DNA from: Candidatus Sigynarchaeota archaeon
GTDB taxonomy: Archaea; Asgardarchaeota; Lokiarchaeia; Sigynarchaeales; Sigynarchaeaceae
Assembly: GCA_030587525.1 (NCBI GenBank)
Contig: JAUQYW010000347.1
Span: forward strand, 1 to 47,052
Direction: 5' to 3'
DNA length: 47,052 nucleotides
In this document: piece by piece, positions 25,629-34,302 of the stretch
How positions within the stretch are numbered: position 1 is the stretch's first letter
Layout: every line of letters begins with the position of its first letter
Position numbers and translations under genes: made by a program
The notes under the pieces: model-generated
Seen by the model: only the letters and a program-made list of their open reading frames with translations
Database searches by the model: none
What the model was told of the DNA's origin: nothing

Positions 25629-26186
25629 TCATTTCCTTCCTGGCGAAGCTGGGGGTTTCGTTTTTGCCTGAGTAACAAGTAAATCGACGACGTAGTTGAC
25701 GGTCTCTTCCACGTTCAAGCCGGTCTTTGACGACGTGGTGATGTAGGATTTGAGGCCGAATTTTTCCATGGTTTCCTTCGCAATGTCGTTGATGCTTTCG
25801 ACCATCTCCGGATCAACCATGTCCAGTTTAGCTCCACAAAGAACGATGGGAATTGACGAGTTTGTGTGCCTACGAAACATTTTTGTCCAATCTTCTACTT
25901 GCGAGAGTGTATCGAGTCGTGACATGTCAAAGAAGATGATCCCTGCCCGGGCACCGAGGCAATAGCTGGGCTGCAAGAAACGGAATCGATCCTGGCCACC
26001 CAGATCCCAGAGGGAGAGGATGACCTTCTTCCCGTCGCGCACGAGCTCCTTTGTGTAAAAACCAACGCCGACGGTAAGAGCCGTGTCGGATTTAAAGACG
26101 TTCTTAAGGTAACGGATAAGCAGGGTCGTTTTTCCTGCGCCACCCGCGCCACCGATCACGATCTTGAAAATATACTCCCGATTCAT
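25629..26186 (-). CDS. Ras/Rab-like small GTPase
   Basis: A 185-residue small GTPase of the Ras superfamily, a hallmark of Asgard archaea. The G1 P-loop GGAGGAGKT is at residues 12-20. The G3 motif WDLGGQDRF holds Gln65, equivalent to Ras Gln61. G4 is AKLD (119-122) rather than the usual NKxD, and G5 is TSSKT (151-155). The switch I Thr lies in TALTVGVGF. There is no C-terminal CaaX or double-Cys lipidation signal; the tail ends PPASPGRK. The missing Asn in G4 is unusual and may weaken guanine selectivity. It is divergent from two tandem coiled-coil genes across a 270-bp region, and no GAP or GEF gene is recognised nearby. It converges on the methyltransferase gene. Confidence 0.93.
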   Translation of the reverse strand: MNREYIFKIVIGGAGGAGKTTLLIRYLKNVFKSDTALTVGVGFYTKELVRDGKKVILSLWDLGGQDRFRFLQPSYCLGARAGIIFFDMSRLDTLSQVEDWTKMFRRHTNSSIPIVLCGAKLDMVDPEMVESINDIAKETMEKFGLKSYITTSSKTGLNVEETVNYVVDLLVTQAKTKPPASPGRK

Positions 26187-26456
26187 GATGCTTTTTATGC
26201 CTCAACAATCCATTGCCGCACGTTACCATGGTTTGATATCCAAGATATTATAATTTTCTGTCATGTTCCATGATTCATTCCGCCGTTGGCTTTTTAACTT
26301 ATCGAAGCAATGTTTCGGGTTAATCGCCTAATTTTCCCCGGATATTCTTTCAAAACATGACAAGGACGATTCCATGTCGAATAATGGAGAAGGATGAAGT
26401 TAAAGAAGGGAATGTTTCATCTTGGTATTCAATGAACTGTTTTGGTGGTGAAGCGC

Positions 26457-26963
26457 GTGAGCGTTGAAGACCCGATGCGAGACACGATAAAAACCTCGAT
26501 CAAGCAATACCTGGTGCAATTTGATACCTACGCAAAGGCCATCGAGGGATTGAAAATTAAGTGCAACATTCCAAAGGAACAGCTAGAACGATTACCTCAA
26601 AAATTCCAAAAGGTGAATGCAGAGAAACGGCAACTCGTTGACGAAATCATGGCGGAAGAAGCCCAGTTCAAGAATTTTGCAGGGCAAGCTCAGCCTAATT
26701 TGAAGAAACTTGAAAGAATTCATGAAAAAATAGGCAATTTGCAAGTAAAATTGCTCGAAAAAGAAGATGATCTCAAAAAACTGCGAAATGAAGAGGAGAC
26801 CGCCAAGGGGTGCGAAGAAACAGCACCAAGCTTGAACGAATGCATGAGCAAAGAATACAAGCAAGTGTTCGAAAAACTCGCGCAAGCACGCAAGAAGTTC
26901 CCCGACATCTATCAAGAAGCCGAGAGTGAAGTGGATATCCATTTCCTCACGCCGTTCAAGTGA
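26457..26963 (+). CDS. Coiled-coil protein, paralogue 1 (168 aa)
   Basis: A mostly helical, highly charged protein with heptad-like repeats, for example ERIHEKIGNLQVKLLEKEDD, expected to form a coiled coil. It shares the overall plan and the C-terminal signature with the next gene: YKQVFEKLAQARKKFPDIY followed by a segment ending IHFLTPF. I place the start at GTG 26457, with GGTGA just upstream; TTG 26442 and ATG 26475 are alternatives. There is no membrane segment, cysteine cluster or enzyme motif. It lies divergent from the small GTPase, so an effector or adaptor role is a candidate, but nothing in the sequence proves it. Confidence 0.72.
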   Translation: MSVEDPMRDTIKTSIKQYLVQFDTYAKAIEGLKIKCNIPKEQLERLPQKFQKVNAEKRQLVDEIMAEEAQFKNFAGQAQPNLKKLERIHEKIGNLQVKLLEKEDDLKKLRNEEETAKGCEETAPSLNECMSKEYKQVFEKLAQARKKFPDIYQEAESEVDIHFLTPFK

Positions 26964-27048
26964 TTTGCCCGATGAATCACGATTGACATGTAAAATACTG
27001 GATAATTTTTTATTCGTGGATTTTAACCATAAAATAGGATTTGATGGT

Positions 27049-27546
27049 ATGGAAGCCTCACCTCGTATCAAAGCTGCGATAATCGACCAGTTAAAGAAAT
27101 TCGACGCCCTTTCCAAGGAGATAGCTGCTGCGAAAAAAGCAGAGAGCAGGGATCCAGGCGAAATAGACCGGCTGAATGCGGAAATAGAAGCTCTCAACAG
27201 GCAAAGTCCAACACTTCGCAAGGAGCTGTCGTTGGAAGAAGGCGTGCTGATGGACTTGATGAACGAGTATTCACCCAATGCAAAGAAGCTCGATAAGCAA
27301 CAAGCAAAGGTTGCAAGGATCAAAGCATCAATCGGGGTAATTGAAGGAAAGATCGCAGCAATCAAAGACCAAATTGGGGAGATCGAAAAGCTAAGGGAAT
27401 TCGCGAAGACGACGGAAAAATTGCAAGGCAATTACAAGCAAATCCTCTCGAATCTCATGAACTTGCGCACGAGGTACCCTCAAGATTACGATGACGCCGA
27501 GCGGGAGGCGGGCATTTTTTTCCTGACGACCCCGAAGGAAAAATGA
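27049..27546 (+). CDS. Coiled-coil protein, paralogue 2 (165 aa)
   Basis: The second member of the tandem pair. Its N-terminus (MEASPRIKAAIIDQLKKFDA) aligns with that of paralogue 1, the central part is a charged helical rod (IDRLNAEIEALNRQSPTLRK), and the C-terminus repeats the signature: YKQILSNLMNLRTRYPQDY, then an FFLTTP ending. ATG 27049 is chosen because the upstream residues of the longer frame have no counterpart in paralogue 1. The 85-bp gap between the two genes shows no clear terminator, so they are probably co-transcribed. Local duplication with strong divergence suggests specialised partners or a heterodimer. Confidence 0.75.
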   Translation: MEASPRIKAAIIDQLKKFDALSKEIAAAKKAESRDPGEIDRLNAEIEALNRQSPTLRKELSLEEGVLMDLMNEYSPNAKKLDKQQAKVARIKASIGVIEGKIAAIKDQIGEIEKLREFAKTTEKLQGNYKQILSNLMNLRTRYPQDYDDAEREAGIFFLTTPKEK

Positions 27547-27610
27547 TGGCTGTTCACTGCTTCACTCCATTTTCAAGTCCCGAATAAGTTCTTTATCTTC
27601 GGAAGCGACG

Positions 27611-28846
27611 ATGTTTCATCATCGTAGATCCTATCAAAGGTCGACTTGCTTGGGATTCCACCAGTTTAAAGAAACGAGGCGGTTGGCCGCATCGGGAAAT
27701 CTCCCGCCGGTCAAGAACCCGCTCGATATCGTGCTCGGGAGCGCTCTCAAGAGCTTTGGATTGGACATGCTTGCAGAATATTTTTCCCGGTTCTCCAAGA
27801 ATGATGCTTCTATCAAGCCTTGGATGCCGGCGAGCCTCGATCCAGGCATGTTCTTGATCGACACGCATTGCCACACGGCGCTGAGCGACGGCGAGGGTGA
27901 TTTCGAATCGATCCTCAGGCAGGTTGGCCAAGGGAAGTACCTCGACGGCCTCTTGCTCTCCAACCACGTCTGGTCCCTCGAGGCGGATGATAAAACCCGT
28001 ATCCCGAATGAAAAGGTCTTGCACCAGTCATACGAGGTCCCGGACATCGTCGCGGATTTAAAACGGAAAAGAATCCTTCCGGATCATTTCATATCGTTCC
28101 CGGGCACTGCAGAATTCGTCACGAAAGGTACGGACCGTTTCCCGAAAAAAGGCGTGGAGATCATCGGGACAGGCTTGTCCAGGTCATTCATCCAAGACAA
28201 CGGCGGCTTGGGGCGCATCCGTAAATTGCTCGCAGAGGACCTCGTCGACTTGATCCATAACGACGGTGGTGTCGCCATCGTTGTCCACCCGTTTTACTTC
28301 GAGAATGCCTACTCGCCACGGCTTTGGCGTACTGCAGACGCGATCGAAATCGTCAATCAAACCACGCACATGTTCGTGGAACCTGCAACGAGAGCATTCG
28401 TCAAGAAAGTAACCATGGACGTGCCGCTCGTGGACGAGGCGTTCCGGTTGCAGCCGTTATTTGGCTATTTCTCGTGGCGGGCTCGAGTGGAGATCGAGCG
28501 CCATCCACGGCCAGTCGTCGGCAGCTCCGACGCGCACGTCGGATGCTTCGCTGGAACAGGTTGCACCATGTTCCGGGAGCCCATCACGAGCCTGGAAGAC
28601 TTTCGCACCGCGCTGCGTCGTCGCAAGTCCGCGGCGATGTTGAACCCGCGCTGGGAAGCCCAAGCAGAGATACCGGCAATCATTGACGCGATTTGGCACC
28701 ATTGGGGGAAAAAGATCGTGCGGACCATGTTTTTCATAAACAGCAAGTGGCGGGCTGTGATACCCCTGCTCAAGATCGCGACCGACAGTTTCAAGCGGTT
28801 CAAGGATACCCCGTTTCCCGCCATGATCGAAGCTGAAATCACGTGA
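27611..28846 (+). CDS. PHP-domain metal-dependent phosphoesterase (411 aa)
   Basis: A second PHP-superfamily protein, unlike the one at 11564. The metal motif IDTHCHTALSDGEG has Asp84, His86 and His88. Later metal-site segments are LLLSNHVW, VVHPFYF and GSSDAHVG. It has an N-terminal extension of about 80 residues and a C-terminal helical region of about 90 residues ending FKDTPFPAMIEAEIT. PHP proteins include phosphatases and nucleases, and this one cannot be narrowed further. ATG 27611 has GGAAG six bases upstream. It converges on the DUF2284-like gene with an 8-bp overlap of the 3' ends. Confidence 0.8.
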   Translation: MFHHRRSYQRSTCLGFHQFKETRRLAASGNLPPVKNPLDIVLGSALKSFGLDMLAEYFSRFSKNDASIKPWMPASLDPGMFLIDTHCHTALSDGEGDFESILRQVGQGKYLDGLLLSNHVWSLEADDKTRIPNEKVLHQSYEVPDIVADLKRKRILPDHFISFPGTAEFVTKGTDRFPKKGVEIIGTGLSRSFIQDNGGLGRIRKLLAEDLVDLIHNDGGVAIVVHPFYFENAYSPRLWRTADAIEIVNQTTHMFVEPATRAFVKKVTMDVPLVDEAFRLQPLFGYFSWRARVEIERHPRPVVGSSDAHVGCFAGTGCTMFREPITSLEDFRTALRRRKSAAMLNPRWEAQAEIPAIIDAIWHHWGKKIVRTMFFINSKWRAVIPLLKIATDSFKRFKDTPFPAMIEAEIT

Positions 28847-29456
28847 TGCCCTTCACGCAGGATACGCAATGCTGAATCATCGCGTCGATGCTGGCCGGGC
28901 TTGCAGCGCATATCATGCCGACACGCGAGACGACGGTTTCTGGATTTACCTCGATCGGGATCCCGGCATTCTTCACCGTAGTTAGCGTGTCGATGCCGTA
29001 CGATGACAAGCTGTACTGGATCCGGTCAGGAAATCGGCAAGGCTTGCCGGGACAAGTGCAAGGCTTTTTTCTTTCCGCCATGCAAACCTTGCACGGCGAC
29101 GCATAAACGGGCACCGATCCCGGAACAAAATGGTGCAAGGCATCCAGGCACGATTCAAGCGCGCCGTCCATCTTTCCATAGGTCTTTTGGACTTCCTTGA
29201 ACAAGCCCTTGTTTTCCTTGAAGCCCGCCGGTAACGATTCTTGCAGCACCACGAGGAAAAAATCATGGCACGATGCCAGGCGTGCTTTCATCTCGGGAAG
29301 CGGTGGACGATTCGGGGGACAACTCCACGATGTTCCAAAATATGGGCAACCAGCATCGAGTTTCGCAAACGGCCGAGTGCACGATTCCCGCACGGCATCC
29401 TCGCTCGGGAGAAATGCGATCGAGGCGAGATCTACGCGCTTGATGAGTAGCTTCAT
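28839..29456 (-). CDS. DUF2284-like cysteine-rich metal-binding protein (205 aa)
   Basis: A cysteine-rich protein resembling the DUF2284 family of predicted metal-binding proteins. The Cys arrangement includes CPYFGTSWSCPPN near residues 37-49, SPCKVC and CTCPGKPCRFP in the second half, and a final CVSC near the C-terminus. An Fe-S cluster or zinc is likely. I start at ATG 29456, giving MKLLIKRVDLASIAF, with GTGAACG just upstream; the longer frame to 29558 adds unlikely residues. It is divergent from the alpha-mannosidase gene. The biochemical role of the family is not established. Confidence 0.8.
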   Translation of the reverse strand: MKLLIKRVDLASIAFLPSEDAVRESCTRPFAKLDAGCPYFGTSWSCPPNRPPLPEMKARLASCHDFFLVVLQESLPAGFKENKGLFKEVQKTYGKMDGALESCLDALHHFVPGSVPVYASPCKVCMAERKKPCTCPGKPCRFPDRIQYSLSSYGIDTLTTVKNAGIPIEVNPETVVSRVGMICAASPASIDAMIQHCVSCVKGIT

Positions 29457-29519
29457 CACGTTCACAATACAAGGATTGAATGCCTGGATATTGCTTTTCT
29501 GGGAGACTGCACATCGAAG

Positions 29520-29527
29520 TTTAAATA
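29520..29527 (+). promoter_or_regulatory. TATA-like box upstream of the alpha-mannosidase gene
   Basis: TTTAAATA matches the archaeal TATA consensus and lies about 60 bases before the TTG start at 29588, in the region between two divergent genes. Transcription would begin near 29550. Confidence 0.45.
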
Positions 29528-29587
29528 ATCCACGAAACAACCTTGCTTTCACTCGCATGAAATCAACTTTCCACGAGGTTGATTCTG

Positions 29588-32500
29588 TTGAAGACTTGGA
29601 AAAAACGAATCTCGAAACACCAAGCGTTGTTTATCGTTCTGATCTGCGGCATTGCGACCTTCGGGGGCGCGTATGCGTGGTATAGTGGTCTTGGAAGCGC
29701 CGATAGAGGCATTGCTGCGAATTATAAAATCGTTTGGGTCATTCCTCACACTCATTTTGACCCATGGTGGCTAGATCCATGGCACACGGAAGCAGAGCGA
29801 TGGTCCGCCAACGTGCGAAACGCACTTGACTTGATGCGGCTGAACAAGGACATGTGCTTTGTCATTGACCAGATGGTAGGTATGAAATATTTTTGGGAAC
29901 ATTATCCCAGCTATCGAACAGATATCTTGCGATTTATCGGAGAGGGTCGCTTAGAGATCGTGCAAGGTTTTGTTTCGCAGCCTGAGATGAATATTGTGGG
30001 TGAAATAGGTCTTATCCAAGATGCAGTTCTCGGCATCAAGTGGGCGAAGGATGTTCTCAATGCAAACATCACGACGGGGTGGCAGATTGATGTGTTTGGT
30101 TTTGGCGCCGGCACACCCACGTTTTATAGGAATCTGGGTTTAAATTATTGCATTTTTACCAGATCTGGTCAATCCATGTGGGATGGCGTCTTCACGTGGA
30201 CCGGCGTCGACAACAGCACGATTTATGGATATAAGCTGCCGAACTACAGTAATGGCTGGGGGAATGATGGTGGTTATGCAACGGCCATGCGTGTCCAGAA
30301 CGTGAATGAATTCATCCAGGAAGTGCATAACTGGATAAACCCGCACACGAATCCTTTCCAGCATACCGTGAACCCCGGCAACTTGAGCGACGATCAAGGT
30401 GATTTGATGATCTTCTATGGATCGGATTTTTCAAACCCGAACATGGAATTGCCCGGTTATGTCAAGGCATGGAATGCGCAGGAAGCCGATCGCACGGGAT
30501 ACGTGTGTAAAATCGGCACGCCGAAGCAATTTTTCGACCGGCTCGGCCCGCTCCTCGCGGAAGGGGGCGTCGTCCACACCCACTTCACATATGAACGTGA
30601 TTTAAACCCGGTTTTTCCTGGGTATTACACCTCCAGAGTAAATATGAAGAATTTCACGCGGTATTTCGAGCAAAAGCTTACGACGCTGGAAACGTTTGCG
30701 TCCATTGCAAAACAATCGTTCCAAAACTTCACCTATCCAGAACCTGACTTTGAAACGGCGTGGTTCAAGGCAACCGCGAGCCATCACCATGATTCTGTCA
30801 CGGGCACATCGCGGCAGCCGGTCTACGATGATAACATTCAAGTTTTCTATCAAGAAATGCCAAAGCTCCAGGCGTTGGAGTCGGACATTCTCGGCACGAT
30901 CGTCGATCAAGTGAACATCACATATCACAACGCAACGGTCATACCCGTTGTGTTGTTCAACCCACTGGGCTGGAATCGCACGGAGCCCATCGAAGTGGCG
31001 GTCAACACCACGATATTTCCCGCGAGCCTGCAAAACAAGACCGTGGACGTGGAGGTCATCGATCCCGACGGCGATATCGTGATCCCGTCCCAAGTCATTC
31101 CCATCGAGAATGGCAGCGGCGGCACCACGCTCGGGACGTTCAAGGTCGTTTTCGTGAGTGACGTGCCCTCGATGGGGTACAAGACCTACGTGCTCAGGCC
31201 GCTCGTTGCCGTGCAAACAGAGGCTCCCGCGATGCTCGCGGCTACCTTCAATCCGGCTGATTTCACGCTGGAAAATAGTTATTACAAGGTGGAGTTTAAC
31301 AAGACAGGCAATCGCGAGCTTACGATCATAGACAAGGCCATGAACTGGCAAGTGCTGAATGAGGACACGGATCAATGGCAATTGCTCGATTACACGGATC
31401 GCGGGGATACCTACTTCTACGGGTTCAGGGGAATACGGAATAATATTACCGCACTTGCACCTCAGGTTTTGATCGAGGAACAGGGCCCTGCACGAATCCA
31501 TGTCAAGTTTCGATACGTCGTTAGCAATTCGGAGTACAACCGATCCATCTTCTTGGCAGATAATGTAAAAAGGGTCGAGTTCCGCGATGAAATGAACTTG
31601 CAACCAGACGATTCGACCTCGATCGCATTCCGGTTCGCGTTCAACGTGACCCAGGCAACGCACGAGTATGACGCCCCGTTCGGTTTCACGAGCCATGAAG
31701 AAGACCAGGCATTCTATCCGGCGCTGTATCACCTGACCGTGAAGAATGCCACGCACGCGGTGAGCCTGGTCAATTCTGGCATTCATGGATACCGCCGCGT
31801 CGGGGATCAACTCGAAGGTGTTCTCGTCAGGTATTTGAACAACTCGAATCCCGAGTGGACGGAAGGCAGCGGCGTCGTGGTGATCCTTGACAATGGATAC
31901 TTTAATTTCAACTACGCGATCACGACATACGCGCCGAACGAGACGAGCCACGAGGGCGCTGTCGCCCAGCAAAAGCTCGATTATGAATGGAACTTCCCGG
32001 TAACAACCGCACAAGGTGATCTCCACGGAAATCGCCCCTTGCCCGTGCACCAAAGTTTTTTCAGCGTGAATTCCACGCAGATCCTTGCGCTGGGAATGCG
32101 CAAGGTTTTGCGGGAAAACGGGTTCACCACGATCCTCCTGAACACCGAGAATGCCACGATCAACGCGGCGATTTCTTTAGCATTGCCGATATCCGGTGCA
32201 AGAAATGCCACGTTCCTCAACGATCCGATCTCTGTTTTGCCTGCGAATTCCACCGGCATCAACGTGACGATCCCCGCGTACGCGTGGAAAAACTTGCTCA
32301 CCGGCAACGATGCCGAGGATGTCAACGGGCCGCGCATCGGCACCATCGAGATGCCGGACGCGTGGACTGGCTCCACGTTCACGCTGGAAGTCACTGTCGA
32401 GGATACCGAGAACAACACCATCGATACCGTTTGGCTCGAATTATGCTTCAACGAGACATTTGAAGGTCAGACGTGGACATCCATTCCCATGGTCGCCGCC

Positions 32501-33514
32501 GGAGGGCATCGCTACCGCGTGGCCTTAGGCATGGAAAGCGCCACTTTACGGCCGATCTACTTCCGGGTTCGAGCCCTGGATTCGGAACACAACGTGCAAG
32601 CCAGCCAATTCTGGACCGTCGTTGATCAGCCCGCGTTCACAACCGCGGAAATTTCCGTGTCACTCGTGCTGGTGGGGATCATCGCGCTGATCGTGCTCGC
32701 GGCCTTGATCATGGCCATTCGAGGCCTGGACAAGGTAAAGCAACGTGCCAGCAAGCAGCCAGGCACGCCACGAGGCAAGATGACCAAGACTGCGGAGATC
32801 GCGGCCCGGTGGCTCGTGCAACAAGTGTTGCTGCCCATCATCGTGCCATTTTTCCTGCTAGGGCCATGGTTGCTGGCATGGTTGATGGCAAAAGGCTTTT
32901 TCGGGTCCCCAGACATCACGATCTTGAACCCGGGCTACAACCGGCCTTATGGTGGTGCCAGCTTCCCATGGACGGACACGATCCGCAACAACTTGTTCGA
33001 TTTCTTCGTCCCAGATTTCTTCATCGGAACGTTCCTGTTCGGCCTCTTGGCGTTCTTGATCGTGCTATGCCTCCCGAAGGCCGCCTCGTCCAAGGGCAGG
33101 ATCTTCTCCGCGATGCTGGGTACTATAATGGTGCCTCTCGCCGCGCTGGTCGTGTATCCTGTCTTGTTCATCGTTGGTTCCGCGCCTGCGAGCTATTGGC
33201 CGCAGATCGCGAGTGCCATCTCGCTGCTCTACCATACCGACCTCATCAAGCTCATGTACTGGTACTTCTTGCCGCTATTCATCGCCGCGTTCGCGACGTT
33301 CCTCGGCACCGATTTCGCCAAGTGGATCTGGCTCAAGGTCATCCCTCCAAGCACTCGCATGACCACGAAAATGGGCGCGGTCATCGTTGAAGAAAAAGTA
33401 AAAAAGGCCTGGGGCAAGCTCGTGGCCAAGGCGAGGTCGGCGATGAAACGGGGTGGTGCATCCAATCAACCACACGGGGATCCGATGCCCGCCAAGGAGG
33501 TCGCGGCACCATGA
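29588..33514 (+). CDS. Membrane-anchored GH38 alpha-mannosidase with multi-TM C-terminus (1308 aa)
   Basis: A glycoside hydrolase family 38 enzyme that removes alpha-linked mannose. Near the N-terminus a signal-anchor (QALFIVLICGIATFGGAYAW) is followed by the zinc/substrate motif PHTHFDPWW. The nucleophile Asp168 lies in WQIDVFGFG, and SHHHDSVTGT supplies the other conserved His-Asp. The usual beta-rich domains follow, up to about residue 1015. About five more membrane helices come after that, which is not a normal part of GH38 enzymes. More than 20 N-x-S/T sequons in the central part support an outside location. The start is TTG 29588, with GAGGT nine bases before it. Its TGA overlaps the start of a small membrane protein. 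It may trim mannose from the cell's own N-glycans or from external glycans. Confidence 0.9.
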   Translation: MKTWKKRISKHQALFIVLICGIATFGGAYAWYSGLGSADRGIAANYKIVWVIPHTHFDPWWLDPWHTEAERWSANVRNALDLMRLNKDMCFVIDQMVGMKYFWEHYPSYRTDILRFIGEGRLEIVQGFVSQPEMNIVGEIGLIQDAVLGIKWAKDVLNANITTGWQIDVFGFGAGTPTFYRNLGLNYCIFTRSGQSMWDGVFTWTGVDNSTIYGYKLPNYSNGWGNDGGYATAMRVQNVNEFIQEVHNWINPHTNPFQHTVNPGNLSDDQGDLMIFYGSDFSNPNMELPGYVKAWNAQEADRTGYVCKIGTPKQFFDRLGPLLAEGGVVHTHFTYERDLNPVFPGYYTSRVNMKNFTRYFEQKLTTLETFASIAKQSFQNFTYPEPDFETAWFKATASHHHDSVTGTSRQPVYDDNIQVFYQEMPKLQALESDILGTIVDQVNITYHNATVIPVVLFNPLGWNRTEPIEVAVNTTIFPASLQNKTVDVEVIDPDGDIVIPSQVIPIENGSGGTTLGTFKVVFVSDVPSMGYKTYVLRPLVAVQTEAPAMLAATFNPADFTLENSYYKVEFNKTGNRELTIIDKAMNWQVLNEDTDQWQLLDYTDRGDTYFYGFRGIRNNITALAPQVLIEEQGPARIHVKFRYVVSNSEYNRSIFLADNVKRVEFRDEMNLQPDDSTSIAFRFAFNVTQATHEYDAPFGFTSHEEDQAFYPALYHLTVKNATHAVSLVNSGIHGYRRVGDQLEGVLVRYLNNSNPEWTEGSGVVVILDNGYFNFNYAITTYAPNETSHEGAVAQQKLDYEWNFPVTTAQGDLHGNRPLPVHQSFFSVNSTQILALGMRKVLRENGFTTILLNTENATINAAISLALPISGARNATFLNDPISVLPANSTGINVTIPAYAWKNLLTGNDAEDVNGPRIGTIEMPDAWTGSTFTLEVTVEDTENNTIDTVWLELCFNETFEGQTWTSIPMVAAGGHRYRVALGMESATLRPIYFRVRALDSEHNVQASQFWTVVDQPAFTTAEISVSLVLVGIIALIVLAALIMAIRGLDKVKQRASKQPGTPRGKMTKTAEIAARWLVQQVLLPIIVPFFLLGPWLLAWLMAKGFFGSPDITILNPGYNRPYGGASFPWTDTIRNNLFDFFVPDFFIGTFLFGLLAFLIVLCLPKAASSKGRIFSAMLGTIMVPLAALVVYPVLFIVGSAPASYWPQIASAISLLYHTDLIKLMYWYFLPLFIAAFATFLGTDFAKWIWLKVIPPSTRMTTKMGAVIVEEKVKKAWGKLVAKARSAMKRGGASNQPHGDPMPAKEVAAP

Positions 33515-34212
33515 TGCTCGCGGAAATCACGGACCTCGGAACAGGGCTGTGGATCATCGGTCTTGCCACCATCTTCCTCGTCGTCCTCGCGAACGCGTTG
33601 CCTGGCCGGTACTTCCGCTGGCGCGTGTCACGAAAGCCATTAGATCTCGACAAGATGACCCAAGCCGAGTTTGACTGGTGCTTCAACCTCACGGGCATCA
33701 TCATTATGAGCGCGGTGAATGGTTTGCTCTGGGCAATGGAGGCGATCCAGGTCAAGTTTGACTTCTGGATCGAGGACATCTTCAACGAGCACGCGCTGCC
33801 GGCAGCGTTCATGTTCCTCTGCTACATCGCATTGTATTTCCACACGGGAAAAACCCATTTGTCAAAACCGGCAATCTGGGCATACATCGGCGTCACCTTG
33901 CTGTCGTTCCTCCTGGGTCATGTGATTTCGGTTGAACTACTTGCATGGGTGCCGGAAAACGTGATGGTGAGCGTGTACGGCTCGCAACTCCCCTTCAACC
34001 CGGAGAACGTGTTAAACATCTACGCGATATTGGGCTGGTTCGCGGCGCCTGATTTTAACATTTTCCTCGTCTTGACAAGCATGGCAACTGTCGCGGTTGG
34101 ATTTTTCATATGCCAAGTCATCGAAACCATTATCCAGGCGATAAAACTCGGCTTAAAGCGCGTTGGGAGAGAGTATAAGAGGACTCTTGCCAAGCTTGAT
34201 CGCAATCCTTAA
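33511..34212 (+). CDS. Polytopic membrane protein coupled to the alpha-mannosidase (233 aa)
   Basis: A membrane protein with about five helices, such as GLWIIGLATIFLVVLANAL and FLVLTSMATVAVGFFICQVI, and a positively charged C-terminal tail (LGLKRVGREYKRTLAKLDR) predicted to be cytoplasmic. No family is recognised. The ATG at 33511 overlaps the mannosidase TGA, and AAGGAGG at 33494-33500, inside the mannosidase coding sequence, serves as ribosome-binding site. Tight coupling suggests that the protein forms a complex with the mannosidase C-terminal helices. It converges on the glutamate synthase gene across 90 T-rich bases. Confidence 0.78.
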   Translation: MMLAEITDLGTGLWIIGLATIFLVVLANALPGRYFRWRVSRKPLDLDKMTQAEFDWCFNLTGIIIMSAVNGLLWAMEAIQVKFDFWIEDIFNEHALPAAFMFLCYIALYFHTGKTHLSKPAIWAYIGVTLLSFLLGHVISVELLAWVPENVMVSVYGSQLPFNPENVLNIYAILGWFAAPDFNIFLVLTSMATVAVGFFICQVIETIIQAIKLGLKRVGREYKRTLAKLDRNP

Positions 34213-34302
34213 CTCCAGAACGAAAATACGTAATTTTTTGTCCTTTTTTTCCATTACGCCAGAGAAATGCAGATAAAATAAAGAAAGAAAGGTAAAAAAA
34301 AT

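Noticed and set aside
26357..26467. 36-codon frame before the first coiled-coil gene
   Set aside because: It overlaps the start of the coiled-coil gene and has no supporting motif.
30602..32053. Minus-strand frame of 483 codons within the alpha-mannosidase gene
   Set aside because: Antisense shadow of the GH38 coding sequence; composition is typical of reverse-frame reading.
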